Below, piece after piece: positions 9,920 through 16,120 of a stretch of DNA of 64,000 nucleotides (positions are counted from its first letter, which is position 1; each line of letters starts with the position of its first letter). The stretch spans positions 434,001 through 498,000 of the forward strand of contig NZ_CP018835.1 in NCBI RefSeq assembly GCF_002196515.1, given 5' to 3'. The notes under the pieces were generated by a model. The model saw only the letters and a program-made list of their open reading frames with translations, ran no database searches and was not told where the DNA came from. Both the position numbers and the translations under genes were made by a program. Origin of the DNA: Vibrio gazogenes. Lineage in GTDB: Bacteria > Pseudomonadota > Gammaproteobacteria > Enterobacterales > Vibrionaceae.

Positions 9920-10798
9920 TCAATCCCCGATTCTCCCCCGACAAACCTGTTCGGTTAACACCTGCAAGCGCTGTACTTCTGTCTCCAGATAATTCAACTC
10001 TTCTTCGGTGATTTCATAATGCTCCGAATAGCGCGCATCAATATAGGCGCGTTGCAGACGCCGGAAGCTGCGGCGGTGGAATTTGTTGTCCATCGGGAAA
10101 ATCTCAGCAAAGGAAAGATCGATTTGTGAACAGAATTTCCCCAACTTTTCGATATTGTGGGATTTGGGTAAGTAATTGGTGCAGGTCAGTAGCGTGCAGG
10201 CGAAAAACCGTTCCGTCGATTGATGCAAGAGAAAAGCCGCTTGTTTTAACTTGCCGCGATTTTTATCAAATCGATAAGTCACCAGAAAATCAGAAGCACT
10301 TTCAAACCACTGCTCATAATGCTTACGGGCAATCTCCCGTAGCTCGGTTTCGCTCAAATCCCCCGGCTCCGCCAACGGTTTCGGCGTCGCGGCAAACAGT
10401 TCGATTCCCTCTTCGCGGATATCTTTAAAAAAATAATGACCCTGTTGCAGTCGATTATTCACTTCGTTCAAATCATGCACAATCAAACCCAATGGGGCCG
10501 ATTTCACTTTGCGATCAATTTGCTCTTCCGCCCGCTGCCAGACCACATAATCTTCAACCAAAGCCGCTTTGTTGACGATTACCAGAATATCATAATCGCT
10601 GATGTAACCATTAACCGGATCATTGACCCAACTGCCTTTGGCATGGCTGCCGAACAGAATGATTTTCAGAATGCGAAACTCGCTTTTACTCCCCGTTTTA
10701 CCTTCAAGATAGTCGTCCAGCGTATCGCGCAGAATAGTCGAGATCGTGGCAAGCTCTTGCTGTTTAAATTCAGGCAGGTGATCGAGAGAGGTGTTCAT
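9920..10798 (-). CDS. Nucleotidyltransferase (MNT)-HEPN fusion protein
   Basis: The first half is a minimal nucleotidyltransferase: LFGSHAKGSW followed by SDYDILVIV gives the GSxxxGxxxxDxD catalytic pattern of the pol-beta superfamily. The second half (from about residue 160) is an alpha-helical HEPN domain starting at a HYEQWFESASDFL helix, with a late RYSEHY that fits the Rx4-6H RNase-like motif loosely. MNT and HEPN are usually separate genes of a toxin-antitoxin pair in which MNT adds AMP to the HEPN toxin. Here they form one chain of about 292 residues. I start at the ATG at 10798; the frame is open to 10849. It sits alone between repeat pair 1 and the cassette cluster, on the common island strand. 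Confidence 0.85.
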   Translation of the reverse strand: MNTSLDHLPEFKQQELATISTILRDTLDDYLEGKTGSKSEFRILKIILFGSHAKGSWVNDPVNGYISDYDILVIVNKAALVEDYVVWQRAEEQIDRKVKSAPLGLIVHDLNEVNNRLQQGHYFFKDIREEGIELFAATPKPLAEPGDLSETELREIARKHYEQWFESASDFLVTYRFDKNRGKLKQAAFLLHQSTERFFACTLLTCTNYLPKSHNIEKLGKFCSQIDLSFAEIFPMDNKFHRRSFRRLQRAYIDARYSEHYEITEEELNYLETEVQRLQVLTEQVCRGRIGD

Positions 10799-11199
10799 AA
10801 AACGTGCTTCGCTTTGGTGGATAACATAGCTATAGCATAAAAGAAGCATTCAGCAAAAAACACTGTTTATCATAGTTTTAGTATTGTTGAAGGATAAAAT
10901 GCGACGGATTTCTTGCTTTATCTTTTTGTCAGTGCTGGTGAGAGCGGACGATACAAAGATAAAACGATACATTGTTCGCGCAATCTAAGAATAGCTTTAG
11001 TCGCCAAGTCAACGCCAATAATTATTGTATTCATCTCGTTTTCCCAACAAGTTTGCCCACTCAAATGTTAGTCAGTAATTAGAGCAGGAGTCCAATTATC
11101 TTGTTAGCTGTGTATCAAATGACAACTACTACTTTTCATTACCCCATTGTTTTTTTCTCTAACTTTTAGTAATTTAGTAGGCCAATTAGCTGGTTTGCT
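10799..11199. other. Intergenic region between island genes
   Basis: About 400 bases with no credible ORF. It separates the K+ channel gene's 3' side from the MNT-HEPN gene's promoter side. No typical attC site was recognised here, although one would be expected downstream of the channel gene if it were a complete integron cassette. Confidence 0.4.
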
Positions 11200-11253
11200 G
11201 GAGGGACATAGTCCCGGACGTGACTCTGTCACTAGAGGTGTTCAATTCCCTCC
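11200..11253. other. Compound stem-loop just after the K+ channel gene
   Basis: An outer stem GGAGGGA (11200-11206) pairs with TCCCTCC (11247-11253). It encloses two small hairpins, GGGAC-ATA-GTCCC (11203-11215, competing with the outer stem) and GTGAC-TCT-GTCAC (11220-11232). It begins 3-4 bases past the channel stop codon on the minus strand. There is no T-run, so it is not a plain intrinsic terminator. It may be an mRNA 3' end structure or a remnant recombination site. Confidence 0.55.
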
Positions 11254-11256
11254 TGA

Positions 11257-12135
11257 TTATAAAACATCACCATTAGGCAAAATTACATATTTATAGTTAT
11301 CTGCCTTTTTTATCATTTCTTCGGTAATATTCTTTGCATCTTTAAAGTTTGCTGACCTTAGGTCACAACCTCTAAAACTTACCCCTTTACAGTCAACCCC
11401 TTTAAAAATGGCACTCTGAAGTTCGCAACCTTTAAATGTTGCATTTACAAGGTAACAATACCGAAAGTCAAAGCCTTTCAATTCAGATTTAATGAATTTT
11501 GCACGCTTTAAGTTAACATTTTCAAAAACACAGCTACTAACATTAGTATCAACAAATTGAGTAGCTTCAAGGTTGCAACCTGTAAGCTTCACATCATTCA
11601 GCCTGCTATTTGAAAAGTCCACTGCTATAAGGTTGGAATTTTGCAAACTAAGTGATTTTACCTTTAATTTAGTTAACTTCCCTTCGGGAATTGATACTTC
11701 ATCAATGCCCAGAGATAAAACATATCTCAATGCCCCAAAGAGACGGAATGATTCATCGTCCCCACGGTAATATGTCAGTTCACTTAATCTAGCTATAGCA
11801 TTATCCTTTTCTTCTTTTTCTTTCTTCATTCGATTTACATTCTCAATTTCTTGAGAGTGCTGTAAAGAAAGAGCATTTAGAAAAAGCCCAATGAGTACAA
11901 TTCCTAAAATTGACTCTGATGCAGTTGCAAACTGAGCATATGAGCTATTTGGTAAAATATCTCCATATCCTAACGTTGTAATTGAGACAACGCTAAAATA
12001 CAAGTATGTCATTGGGGTATCTTTGTGAACACCAAGAGTAAGTTCAACATCTGCATAAATACAAGCAAAAACAGGGATGAGTAACAGATAAATCAATGCA
12101 TAAACCCAAGCTTTCTGCTTAAATATAAAACTCAT
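11257..12135 (-). CDS. Two-helix potassium channel with C-terminal pentapeptide repeats
   Basis: The N-terminal ~95 residues form one Ion_trans_2 unit: a membrane helix (about 9-28), a pore loop with the K+ selectivity filter TTLGYGD (about 53-59), and a second helix (about 67-90). A charged linker (NRMKKEKEEKDN) follows. From about residue 150 to 275 the chain is a pentapeptide-repeat region of the A(D/N)Lxx type, e.g. SLQNSNLIAVDFSNSRLNDV and ANFKD near the end, which should fold as a right-handed quadrilateral helix. The ATG at 12135 has a GGAG ribosome site. The gene is on the cassette strand next to attC-bearing cassettes. Its role is unknown; gating by the pentapeptide domain would be an inference. 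Confidence 0.85.
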   Translation of the reverse strand: MSFIFKQKAWVYALIYLLLIPVFACIYADVELTLGVHKDTPMTYLYFSVVSITTLGYGDILPNSSYAQFATASESILGIVLIGLFLNALSLQHSQEIENVNRMKKEKEEKDNAIARLSELTYYRGDDESFRLFGALRYVLSLGIDEVSIPEGKLTKLKVKSLSLQNSNLIAVDFSNSRLNDVKLTGCNLEATQFVDTNVSSCVFENVNLKRAKFIKSELKGFDFRYCYLVNATFKGCELQSAIFKGVDCKGVSFRGCDLRSANFKDAKNITEEMIKKADNYKYVILPNGDVL

Positions 12136-12260
12136 TTTTTCTCCATATTAATGTTATGCGCAAAACAGCTAACACTGAGCTAAGCAGCACATTCACTTAA
12201 TTAACAACAAAACTTAAAAACGCATGCGCCGGACATTTATGCGTCTGCCTGAGTGTTTTT
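12136..12260. other. Spacer between the channel gene and the nuclease-like gene; degenerate recombination-site candidate
   Basis: On the minus strand this spacer has GCATAAA near its start and GTTAGCT and GCATAAC near its end, resembling integron core-site heptamers. The two halves do not pair convincingly, so I call it only a possible decayed attC. No ORF is present. Confidence 0.3.
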
Positions 12261-13208
12261 CTATGCAATAGGTTTTTCATTTAAGCTCCTTATTGTAACC
12301 TGAGAGTTGAAATCGGTAGCGTTGATAACATCCAGCATTTCATACGTATTGTCACCATGCTTAATTACAGGGACTTTAGTTCTTATCTTGCCATGGCTCG
12401 TTTCATGGTCTATTTCGAAAACCCAAGCTAATACTCCGTGACCAATTTGTTCATAGCTAGATACCGTCATGGGAAGAAGATGATTATCATAAGCATATTG
12501 AACGACCACATTTAACCCAACGCGAATATATTCACCATTCATGTTGCAATATAGAACCAAACGCCTGTCGTTTTGAAACGTAAAAGAAGCCACATCTTTT
12601 ATTATACCTTTTGAGTCACAATGTAACTCCTTTATTAAAGGAGATAGCAATTCGACAATAGACATGTTTGAGGCTTTGTCTCTAGACCATATTTTTTCGT
12701 TTGAGTGCATAATTTGGGAGTCTAGTGATGCTAAATCAGTATTGCCTTTCTCGACACAGCAACTCAAAGCATCTATGCCGTTAATACTGACGTTTTCATA
12801 TGCCACATAAAAGGACAAAAAATTCAGTGGAAGTGTATCTGGGTTCTCTTCTTTTAGGTTAACCAGAAGAACCCTATTACCTTGAAACCTTGCTACTTCC
12901 TTTATACTTTCTGGGAATTCTTTCCTCGAAATACAAATTAAGCTGTTAGCGCCTACATCATCTAACTTCGTTAACCAATCGTTGAAGGTGGCGATGTTAA
13001 CTTGCGACTTACGGTCCTGAACCTCAACGATTGTCACGTTACAACGAAATTCAGGACCACTCTCAATGACAACGTCACATTGCCTAGTTCTTCCCGTTGG
13101 TGAATTCAACACTGGCAAAAATACATTCTGACGAATAACTGAAGATGGAGAAATAGATCTTTCTATTAACTCCACTATTTTTTCAAGATCATCTCCTTGC
13201 TTCGTCAT
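12261..13208 (-). CDS. Cassette gene: PD-(D/E)xK / Mrr-like endonuclease-fold protein, putative
   Basis: The protein has 315 residues. The N-terminal ~130 match the layout of Mrr-type restriction-endonuclease folds: CDVVIES (acidic residue on a strand), then VTIVEVQDRK (Glu on the next strand, with Gln where a catalytic Lys is common and Lys three residues later), then FNDWLTKLDDVGANSLICIS, which mirrors the helix-strand after the active site in Mrr-like proteins. The C-terminal half is not recognised. The gene starts directly after an attC site, with AAGGAG upstream of ATG 13208, which is the normal cassette layout. Cleavage activity is unproven. A role in defence is an inference from fold and setting. 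Confidence 0.7.
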   Translation of the reverse strand: MTKQGDDLEKIVELIERSISPSSVIRQNVFLPVLNSPTGRTRQCDVVIESGPEFRCNVTIVEVQDRKSQVNIATFNDWLTKLDDVGANSLICISRKEFPESIKEVARFQGNRVLLVNLKEENPDTLPLNFLSFYVAYENVSINGIDALSCCVEKGNTDLASLDSQIMHSNEKIWSRDKASNMSIVELLSPLIKELHCDSKGIIKDVASFTFQNDRRLVLYCNMNGEYIRVGLNVVVQYAYDNHLLPMTVSSYEQIGHGVLAWVFEIDHETSHGKIRTKVPVIKHGDNTYEMLDVINATDFNSQVTIRSLNEKPIA

Positions 13209-13236
13209 AAGATTGGAACTCCTTATTCTGAATGTT

Positions 13237-13307
13237 GCATAACGCTTTGATCACCGGAAAATTGGGAGCGAAGCGAGTAATTTTTCCGAGCGCAGCAACT
13301 TGTATGA
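13237..13307 (-). other. attC-like integron recombination site, downstream of the 58-codon gene
   Basis: On the minus strand the site ends in GTTATGC (plus-strand GCATAAC at 13237-13243) and begins with a CATACAA core near 13300-13306. The halves pair: CGGAAAAATT on one side and AATTTTCCG on the other flank a short centre. It lies between the 58-codon gene and the nuclease-like gene, as expected for a cassette array read on the minus strand. Confidence 0.65.
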
Positions 13308-13427
13308 ATTTAATTCAGTACTCAGTGCTTCAATTCTATCTGCACGAGAGTAATAACCAGCACTCCAACCTAAGCTCAGTGTTGCAACAACCAATAAACT
13401 AAATTGAACTCTACTATCTATATTCAT
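13251..13427 (-). CDS. Small cassette membrane protein, 58 residues
   Basis: This small gene begins at ATG 13425-13427 and stops at TGA 13251-13253. The peptide starts MNIDSRVQFSLLVVATLSLG and has one membrane helix (about residues 8-24), followed by a polar tail with several Leu, Glu and Arg residues ending in FR. It lies precisely between two attC-like sites, and its last ~18 codons run into the downstream attC, so part of the C-terminus is encoded by the recombination site. A GGAAGAG sequence lies upstream at somewhat long spacing. I do not recognise a family. Confidence 0.6.
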   Translation of the reverse strand: MNIDSRVQFSLLVVATLSLGWSAGYYSRADRIEALSTELNSYKLLRSEKLLASLPIFR

Positions 13428-13456
13428 TTAAGGTAACTCTTCCATTTCGATTGAAA

Positions 13457-13535
13457 ATATAACGCACCACATAAACGGCGCGAGCTTGCAAGCGTCCGGC
13501 GACCGAAGGGAGCGAATTTGATGTGTTTGTTAGGT
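13457..13535 (-). other. attC-like integron recombination site, downstream of the 237-codon gene
   Basis: The minus-strand core heptamers are ACCTAAC (plus-strand GTTAGGT at 13529-13535) and GTTATAT (plus-strand ATATAAC at 13457-13463). The two arms are imperfect inverted copies (TAACaaACACAT against TAACgcACcACAT), with a GCTTGCAAGC palindrome in the centre. The site starts 2 bp after the stop codon of the 237-codon gene. Its 79-bp length is normal for attC. Confidence 0.75.
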
Positions 13536-13537
13536 GA

Positions 13538-14251
13538 CTATTCCTCAAACTCTGCATGATATGTCGGCAAAAACTTTTGTATTAGTTCTGGCACTTGGAC
13601 TTGATTAAGATAATTATCTTGACAAAAGCAATGCCCGCATTCCCTCCAAGTCAAAATTTCTCGAAGCTGAGAATTTCTCTTCGTGGCTTTCTTTAAAGCC
13701 TTTCTTGACTCTTTCCGTAAACTAACGTCGTCATTTATTTTTACTTTCGGATTGTCAAGGATTATCTCGTCAAGGTAATCAAAGAGAATCGGCTTGGCTG
13801 GCTTCCTGACAGTAAACATCTTTCTTTGAATATCGTAATTATCCCATTCTTTAGCTAGCTGTTTGACACTTCGAAAATAGTTCTCTTCTGGCTTCGAATG
13901 CCTACCCCAATGTATTGGGTTGTCTTTAGTTACCCAAATCTCCAAGCTCTCATCAAGCAAGAGCTCCAATTTAAGCTTAAAGAGAACTGGTCCGTAGTGA
14001 TTTTGTCTAGAAAAGTGCTTGTGCAAATCTTTTGTGTCTAGAAATATATCACCAAACACATCAAATAGTTTATCAATGTCGTCCGAAGTCTGAGGGGTTT
14101 GGTACAGGGATTGTTCTTCAATATCTTGCCTCGATAGAAGACCACCCTCTTGAATAAAAGTTATTGAGGTCGCTACTGTGTTTGCATGGAAAAGGTTTGA
14201 CACCCTTCTGCGTTTCAACAATTCATATAGCTCTTCATTGTCCAGTTTCAC
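13538..14251 (-). CDS. Cassette gene of unknown function, possibly ADP-ribosyltransferase-like
   Basis: The 237-residue protein starts at GTG 14249-14251 behind a perfect AGGAGG ribosome site with 6-nt spacing. The N-terminal LFHANTVATSITFIQEGGLL resembles the start of DarT-like ADP-ribosyltransferase folds (a His/Asn strand, then a helix ending in GGLLSR), but this is weak. A conserved-looking RQNHYGPVLFKLKLELLLDE strand follows, then a basic stretch (RKALKKATKRNSQ), and a C-terminal HCFCQDNY that might bind metal. It is bounded by attC sites on both sides, the textbook single-gene cassette. I do not assign a function. Confidence 0.75.
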   Translation of the reverse strand: MKLDNEELYELLKRRRVSNLFHANTVATSITFIQEGGLLSRQDIEEQSLYQTPQTSDDIDKLFDVFGDIFLDTKDLHKHFSRQNHYGPVLFKLKLELLLDESLEIWVTKDNPIHWGRHSKPEENYFRSVKQLAKEWDNYDIQRKMFTVRKPAKPILFDYLDEIILDNPKVKINDDVSLRKESRKALKKATKRNSQLREILTWRECGHCFCQDNYLNQVQVPELIQKFLPTYHAEFEE

Positions 14252-14268
14252 TCAGAACCTCCTTGGTC

Positions 14269-14366
14269 ACCTAACGCCTCAAACACCAGCTTGGTGAAGT
14301 TGGCGGCTTTTTTGGAACAAAAAAGGTGACAGCTTTACCAAGTCCGTGTGATTTGACTTGTTAGGC
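14269..14366 (-). other. attC-like integron recombination site (canonical)
   Basis: This is the clearest attC in the window, 98 bp long. On the minus strand it runs from GCCTAAC (plus GTTAGGC, 14360-14366) to GTTAGGT (plus ACCTAAC, 14269-14275), matching the RYYYAAC and GTTRRRY cores exactly. The inner boxes pair (CTTGGT/ACCAAG), and a central AAAAAAG/CTTTTTT region closes the cruciform. It sits just upstream of the AGGAGG of the 237-codon gene. Confidence 0.85.
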
Positions 14367-14424
14367 AATTCTTCATTCATAGGTGAGAGTGGTTATAGGC
14401 ATTCAATAACCACCCTCGAATGGC

Positions 14425-14544
14425 CTACGTCGTTACTTGGCTTAGTGTAATTAGAATGCTTGCGAAGGTAACAGCAATACTAATAACACCTACAACAATA
14501 CCTACCAAGGTTAGCAGCCTATCAACTTTCTTCTCTTTCGACAT
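14425..14544 (-). CDS. Small cassette membrane protein, 39 residues
   Basis: I place the start at ATG 14542-14544 (MSKEKKVDRLLTLVG) because GAGG lies 8 nt upstream. The product has a short basic N-terminus and a single strongly hydrophobic helix (about residues 9-33), ending SQVTT. The same frame is open to an ATG at 14616, giving 63 residues; that longer start overlaps the stop of a 14-codon leader ORF and could be translated by coupling. The gene is followed by the canonical attC at 14269-14366. The family is unknown; single-helix proteins of this size are common among cassette genes. Confidence 0.6.
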   Translation of the reverse strand: MSKEKKVDRLLTLVGIVVGVISIAVTFASILITLSQVTT

Positions 14545-14606
14545 TTCTATCGTCCTCGAATAATCGAAGAAGACATCCCCAGAAAGGGCACGAAATGTGG
14601 GAACGT

Positions 14607-14651
14607 TTACAGGCATACATCAATATGATCAGGACGCGTACTGTATACCAT
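14607..14651 (-). CDS. 14-codon leader ORF of the small cassette
   Basis: ATG at 14649-14651 lies behind a perfect AGGAGG with 7-nt spacing. The peptide is MVYSTRPDHIDVCL, then TAA. The ATG of the longer version of the next ORF (14616) lies inside its last codons, so the two overlap in different frames. The arrangement recalls ORF-11 in attI1 of class 1 integrons, which raises expression of the first cassette by translational coupling. Function here is inferred only from the ribosome site and the overlap. Confidence 0.45.
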   Translation of the reverse strand: MVYSTRPDHIDVCL

Positions 14652-14716
14652 ATTAATACCTCCTATGCTTTTGTCGCCGTTCCAGAAGACACGTCTACCC
14701 ATAGCGGGATTCTTTT

Positions 14717-14766
14717 GCCTAACAATTTATTATACAGAACCACTCTACAGGAATACTTCTGTATAA
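14717..14766 (-). other. Integron-type core site and adjacent hairpin at the head of the cassette run
   Basis: GTTAGGC on the minus strand (14717-14723) fits the right-hand core of attC/attI. Next to it is a perfect 10-bp inverted repeat, TTATACAGAA (14730-14739) with TTCTGTATAA (14757-14766). No matching left-hand core was found, so this may be an attI-like end or a truncated attC. No integrase gene follows. Confidence 0.5.
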
Positions 14767-15110
14767 CTTACTGACACTCGATGAAATTTCTGTCCTAATA
14801 GCATAAAAATACAGACAAAATGCCAGTAAAAAATAACATTACATCAGAAATCACAGCATTGTACTGTCTAATCTGCGCACGAATGATTCACCAGTGCTAC
14901 CACCATTCGGAACATCTCGGATAAGCCCATCTGTTCGCGAATAAGCATCGAAACACCGTACATAGCATTGAATAAGTTACAGAAAATCGCCAGAAAAAAT
15001 TGACATAAACATGACATTTTTTGATATGGATAAGGTTTGTACAAAATTGCAGCGTTTTAACAATCAGTGGAAATTGTGATGCGGTGGTTTGATGCCCGAT
15101 AACGTTCCAG
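14767..15110. other. Non-coding stretch between cassette head and repeat R3
   Basis: This stretch is AT-rich, with no credible ORF. I specifically checked for the 5' end of an integron integrase reading rightward, divergent from the cassettes, and found only a 34-codon frame with no IntI-like sequence. Confidence 0.4.
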
Positions 15111-15374
15111 AGTTCAGTGATTCATTTAGCTTCAAAAAATGTTTCACCCAATTCAAATCAACCACCCAACAAAGAAAACCATTCCGGGAGAATGGTTAGG
15201 CTTTTCCGGGCAGGACGCCCGTAAAAGCTGGTTCTGAGCGACGCACGACCAAGCCAAACAAAAAGATGTTCTGGTTACTCTTGCATCTTGGCAAGAGTAA
15301 CTGGCGCACAGAACACCGATGCCTCTGAAACCGAAAAACGAGATTGTGCGTCACAATTCGGTGCCGGAGGCTAG
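15111..15374 (+). repeat. Structured repeat element, copy R3 (pair 2, 5'-truncated unit)
   Basis: Only the right part of the element is present, beginning at the GAGTTCAGTGA segment that lies mid-element in copies R4 and R5. It keeps the ACCATTC/GAATGGT hairpin, the CTTTTCCGGGC hairpin, the GTTACTCTTGC terminal hairpin and the GTGCGTCA end. R4 follows in the same direction after ~24 bp. Confidence 0.82.
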
Positions 15375-15398
15375 ACTAATAAGACTTGTGATATAGGT

Positions 15399-15830
15399 GT
15401 TTGGGACGCAATCACATTCATTGATTTCATTAGCATTTTCGGATGCGCCCCAGATACTTTTTCACGGCAGAAAAAGTATCCCAAAATGCCTATGGTTTGA
15501 GTTCAGCGCACATAATCAGGGTCGCTTTTATTCGCTCCTGCTCACGAAAAGCTTAAAATTCATCCATGAATTTTACCCTGAATTCAGTAAATTATCTCTC
15601 TGTCTCTCTGCAAAGAAAATTAATGAAATCTGAATCATTAGGGAGAAAACCTCAGGACGAGGTTTTCAGGATTTTCCGGATAGGGACATCCGTAAAATCC
15701 GAGCCCGGACAGTACGTGACTCAGCCAAACAAAAAAGATCTTCTGGTTACGCTTGCATCTTGGCAAGAGTAACTGGCGCACAAGACACCAATGCCTCTGA
15801 AACCGCAGAAAGAAATTGTGCGTCAAATTT
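15399..15830 (+). repeat. Structured repeat element, copy R4 (pair 2, second unit)
   Basis: This is the most diverged full copy, and the most informative. Stem 1 is GATACTTTTTC (15453-15463) with GAAAAAGTATC (15470-15480), against GTTACTTTTGA/TCAAAAGTAAC in R1 and R2. The mid stem is TAAAATTCAT (15554-15563) with ATGAATTTTA (15566-15575). The later stems are AAACCTC/GAGGTTT and GGATTTTCCGGAT/ATCCGTAAAATCC. Every changed base has a matching change on the partner arm. Confidence 0.85.
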
Positions 15831-15863
15831 AGGATCCCAAGACTGGAAATTAAAAAGACCAAA

Positions 15864-16118
15864 TCAATCGTTAAAGCATGGCAAGCCTTGCGAGGTTCTC
15901 CACTGTTTGACAATCTCAACAATACGCTCCGGTGTCGCATCTGCCGGATCATCTGGATAGTAAATCAGGTCTGAACCATCTGGATGCTCTGTTAAAGACT
16001 CAAATTGTTCCAGTAATTCATCAAGAACATCATCAGTTTCCGCAACGTTTTCTTTAAATATTTTCTCTACAAATTGAGTGAATTCCGACTCTGAAAACTC
16101 AGTAATAGCCTGTTTCAT
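15864..16118 (-). CDS. Colicin/pyocin-type DNase immunity protein (Im family)
   Basis: This 84-residue acidic protein matches the Im2/Im7/Im8/Im9 family along its length. The N-terminal SISDYTEAEF-like helix appears as AITEFSESEFTQFVEKI. The diagnostic TEHPDGSDLIYYPDD segment carries the two Tyr and Asp/Glu residues that contact the DNase, and IVEIVKQWRTSQGLPCF closes the fold. It protects the producer by binding the HNH domain next to the active site. The start ATG is 2 nt after the toxin stop codon, so the two are co-transcribed with the toxin first. Codon and length features are ordinary. Confidence 0.94.
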   Translation of the reverse strand: MKQAITEFSESEFTQFVEKIFKENVAETDDVLDELLEQFESLTEHPDGSDLIYYPDDPADATPERIVEIVKQWRTSQGLPCFND

Positions 16119-16120
16119 AA

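Noticed and set aside
9129..9992. Short ORFs inside the structured repeats (for example 9129-9359, 9711-9992, 15566-15772, 18638-18829)
   Set aside because: Their similarity to each other follows from the repeat DNA. Stem changes are paired rather than synonymous, so selection is on structure and not on protein.
14730..14766. LexA box at the CTGTATAA/TTATACAG palindrome
   Set aside because: The arms are 17 nt apart, whereas LexA sites need CTGT and ACAG separated by 8 nt.
14767..15110. Possible integron integrase next to the cassette head
   Set aside because: No frame with tyrosine-recombinase residues is present; the longest frame is about 34 codons.
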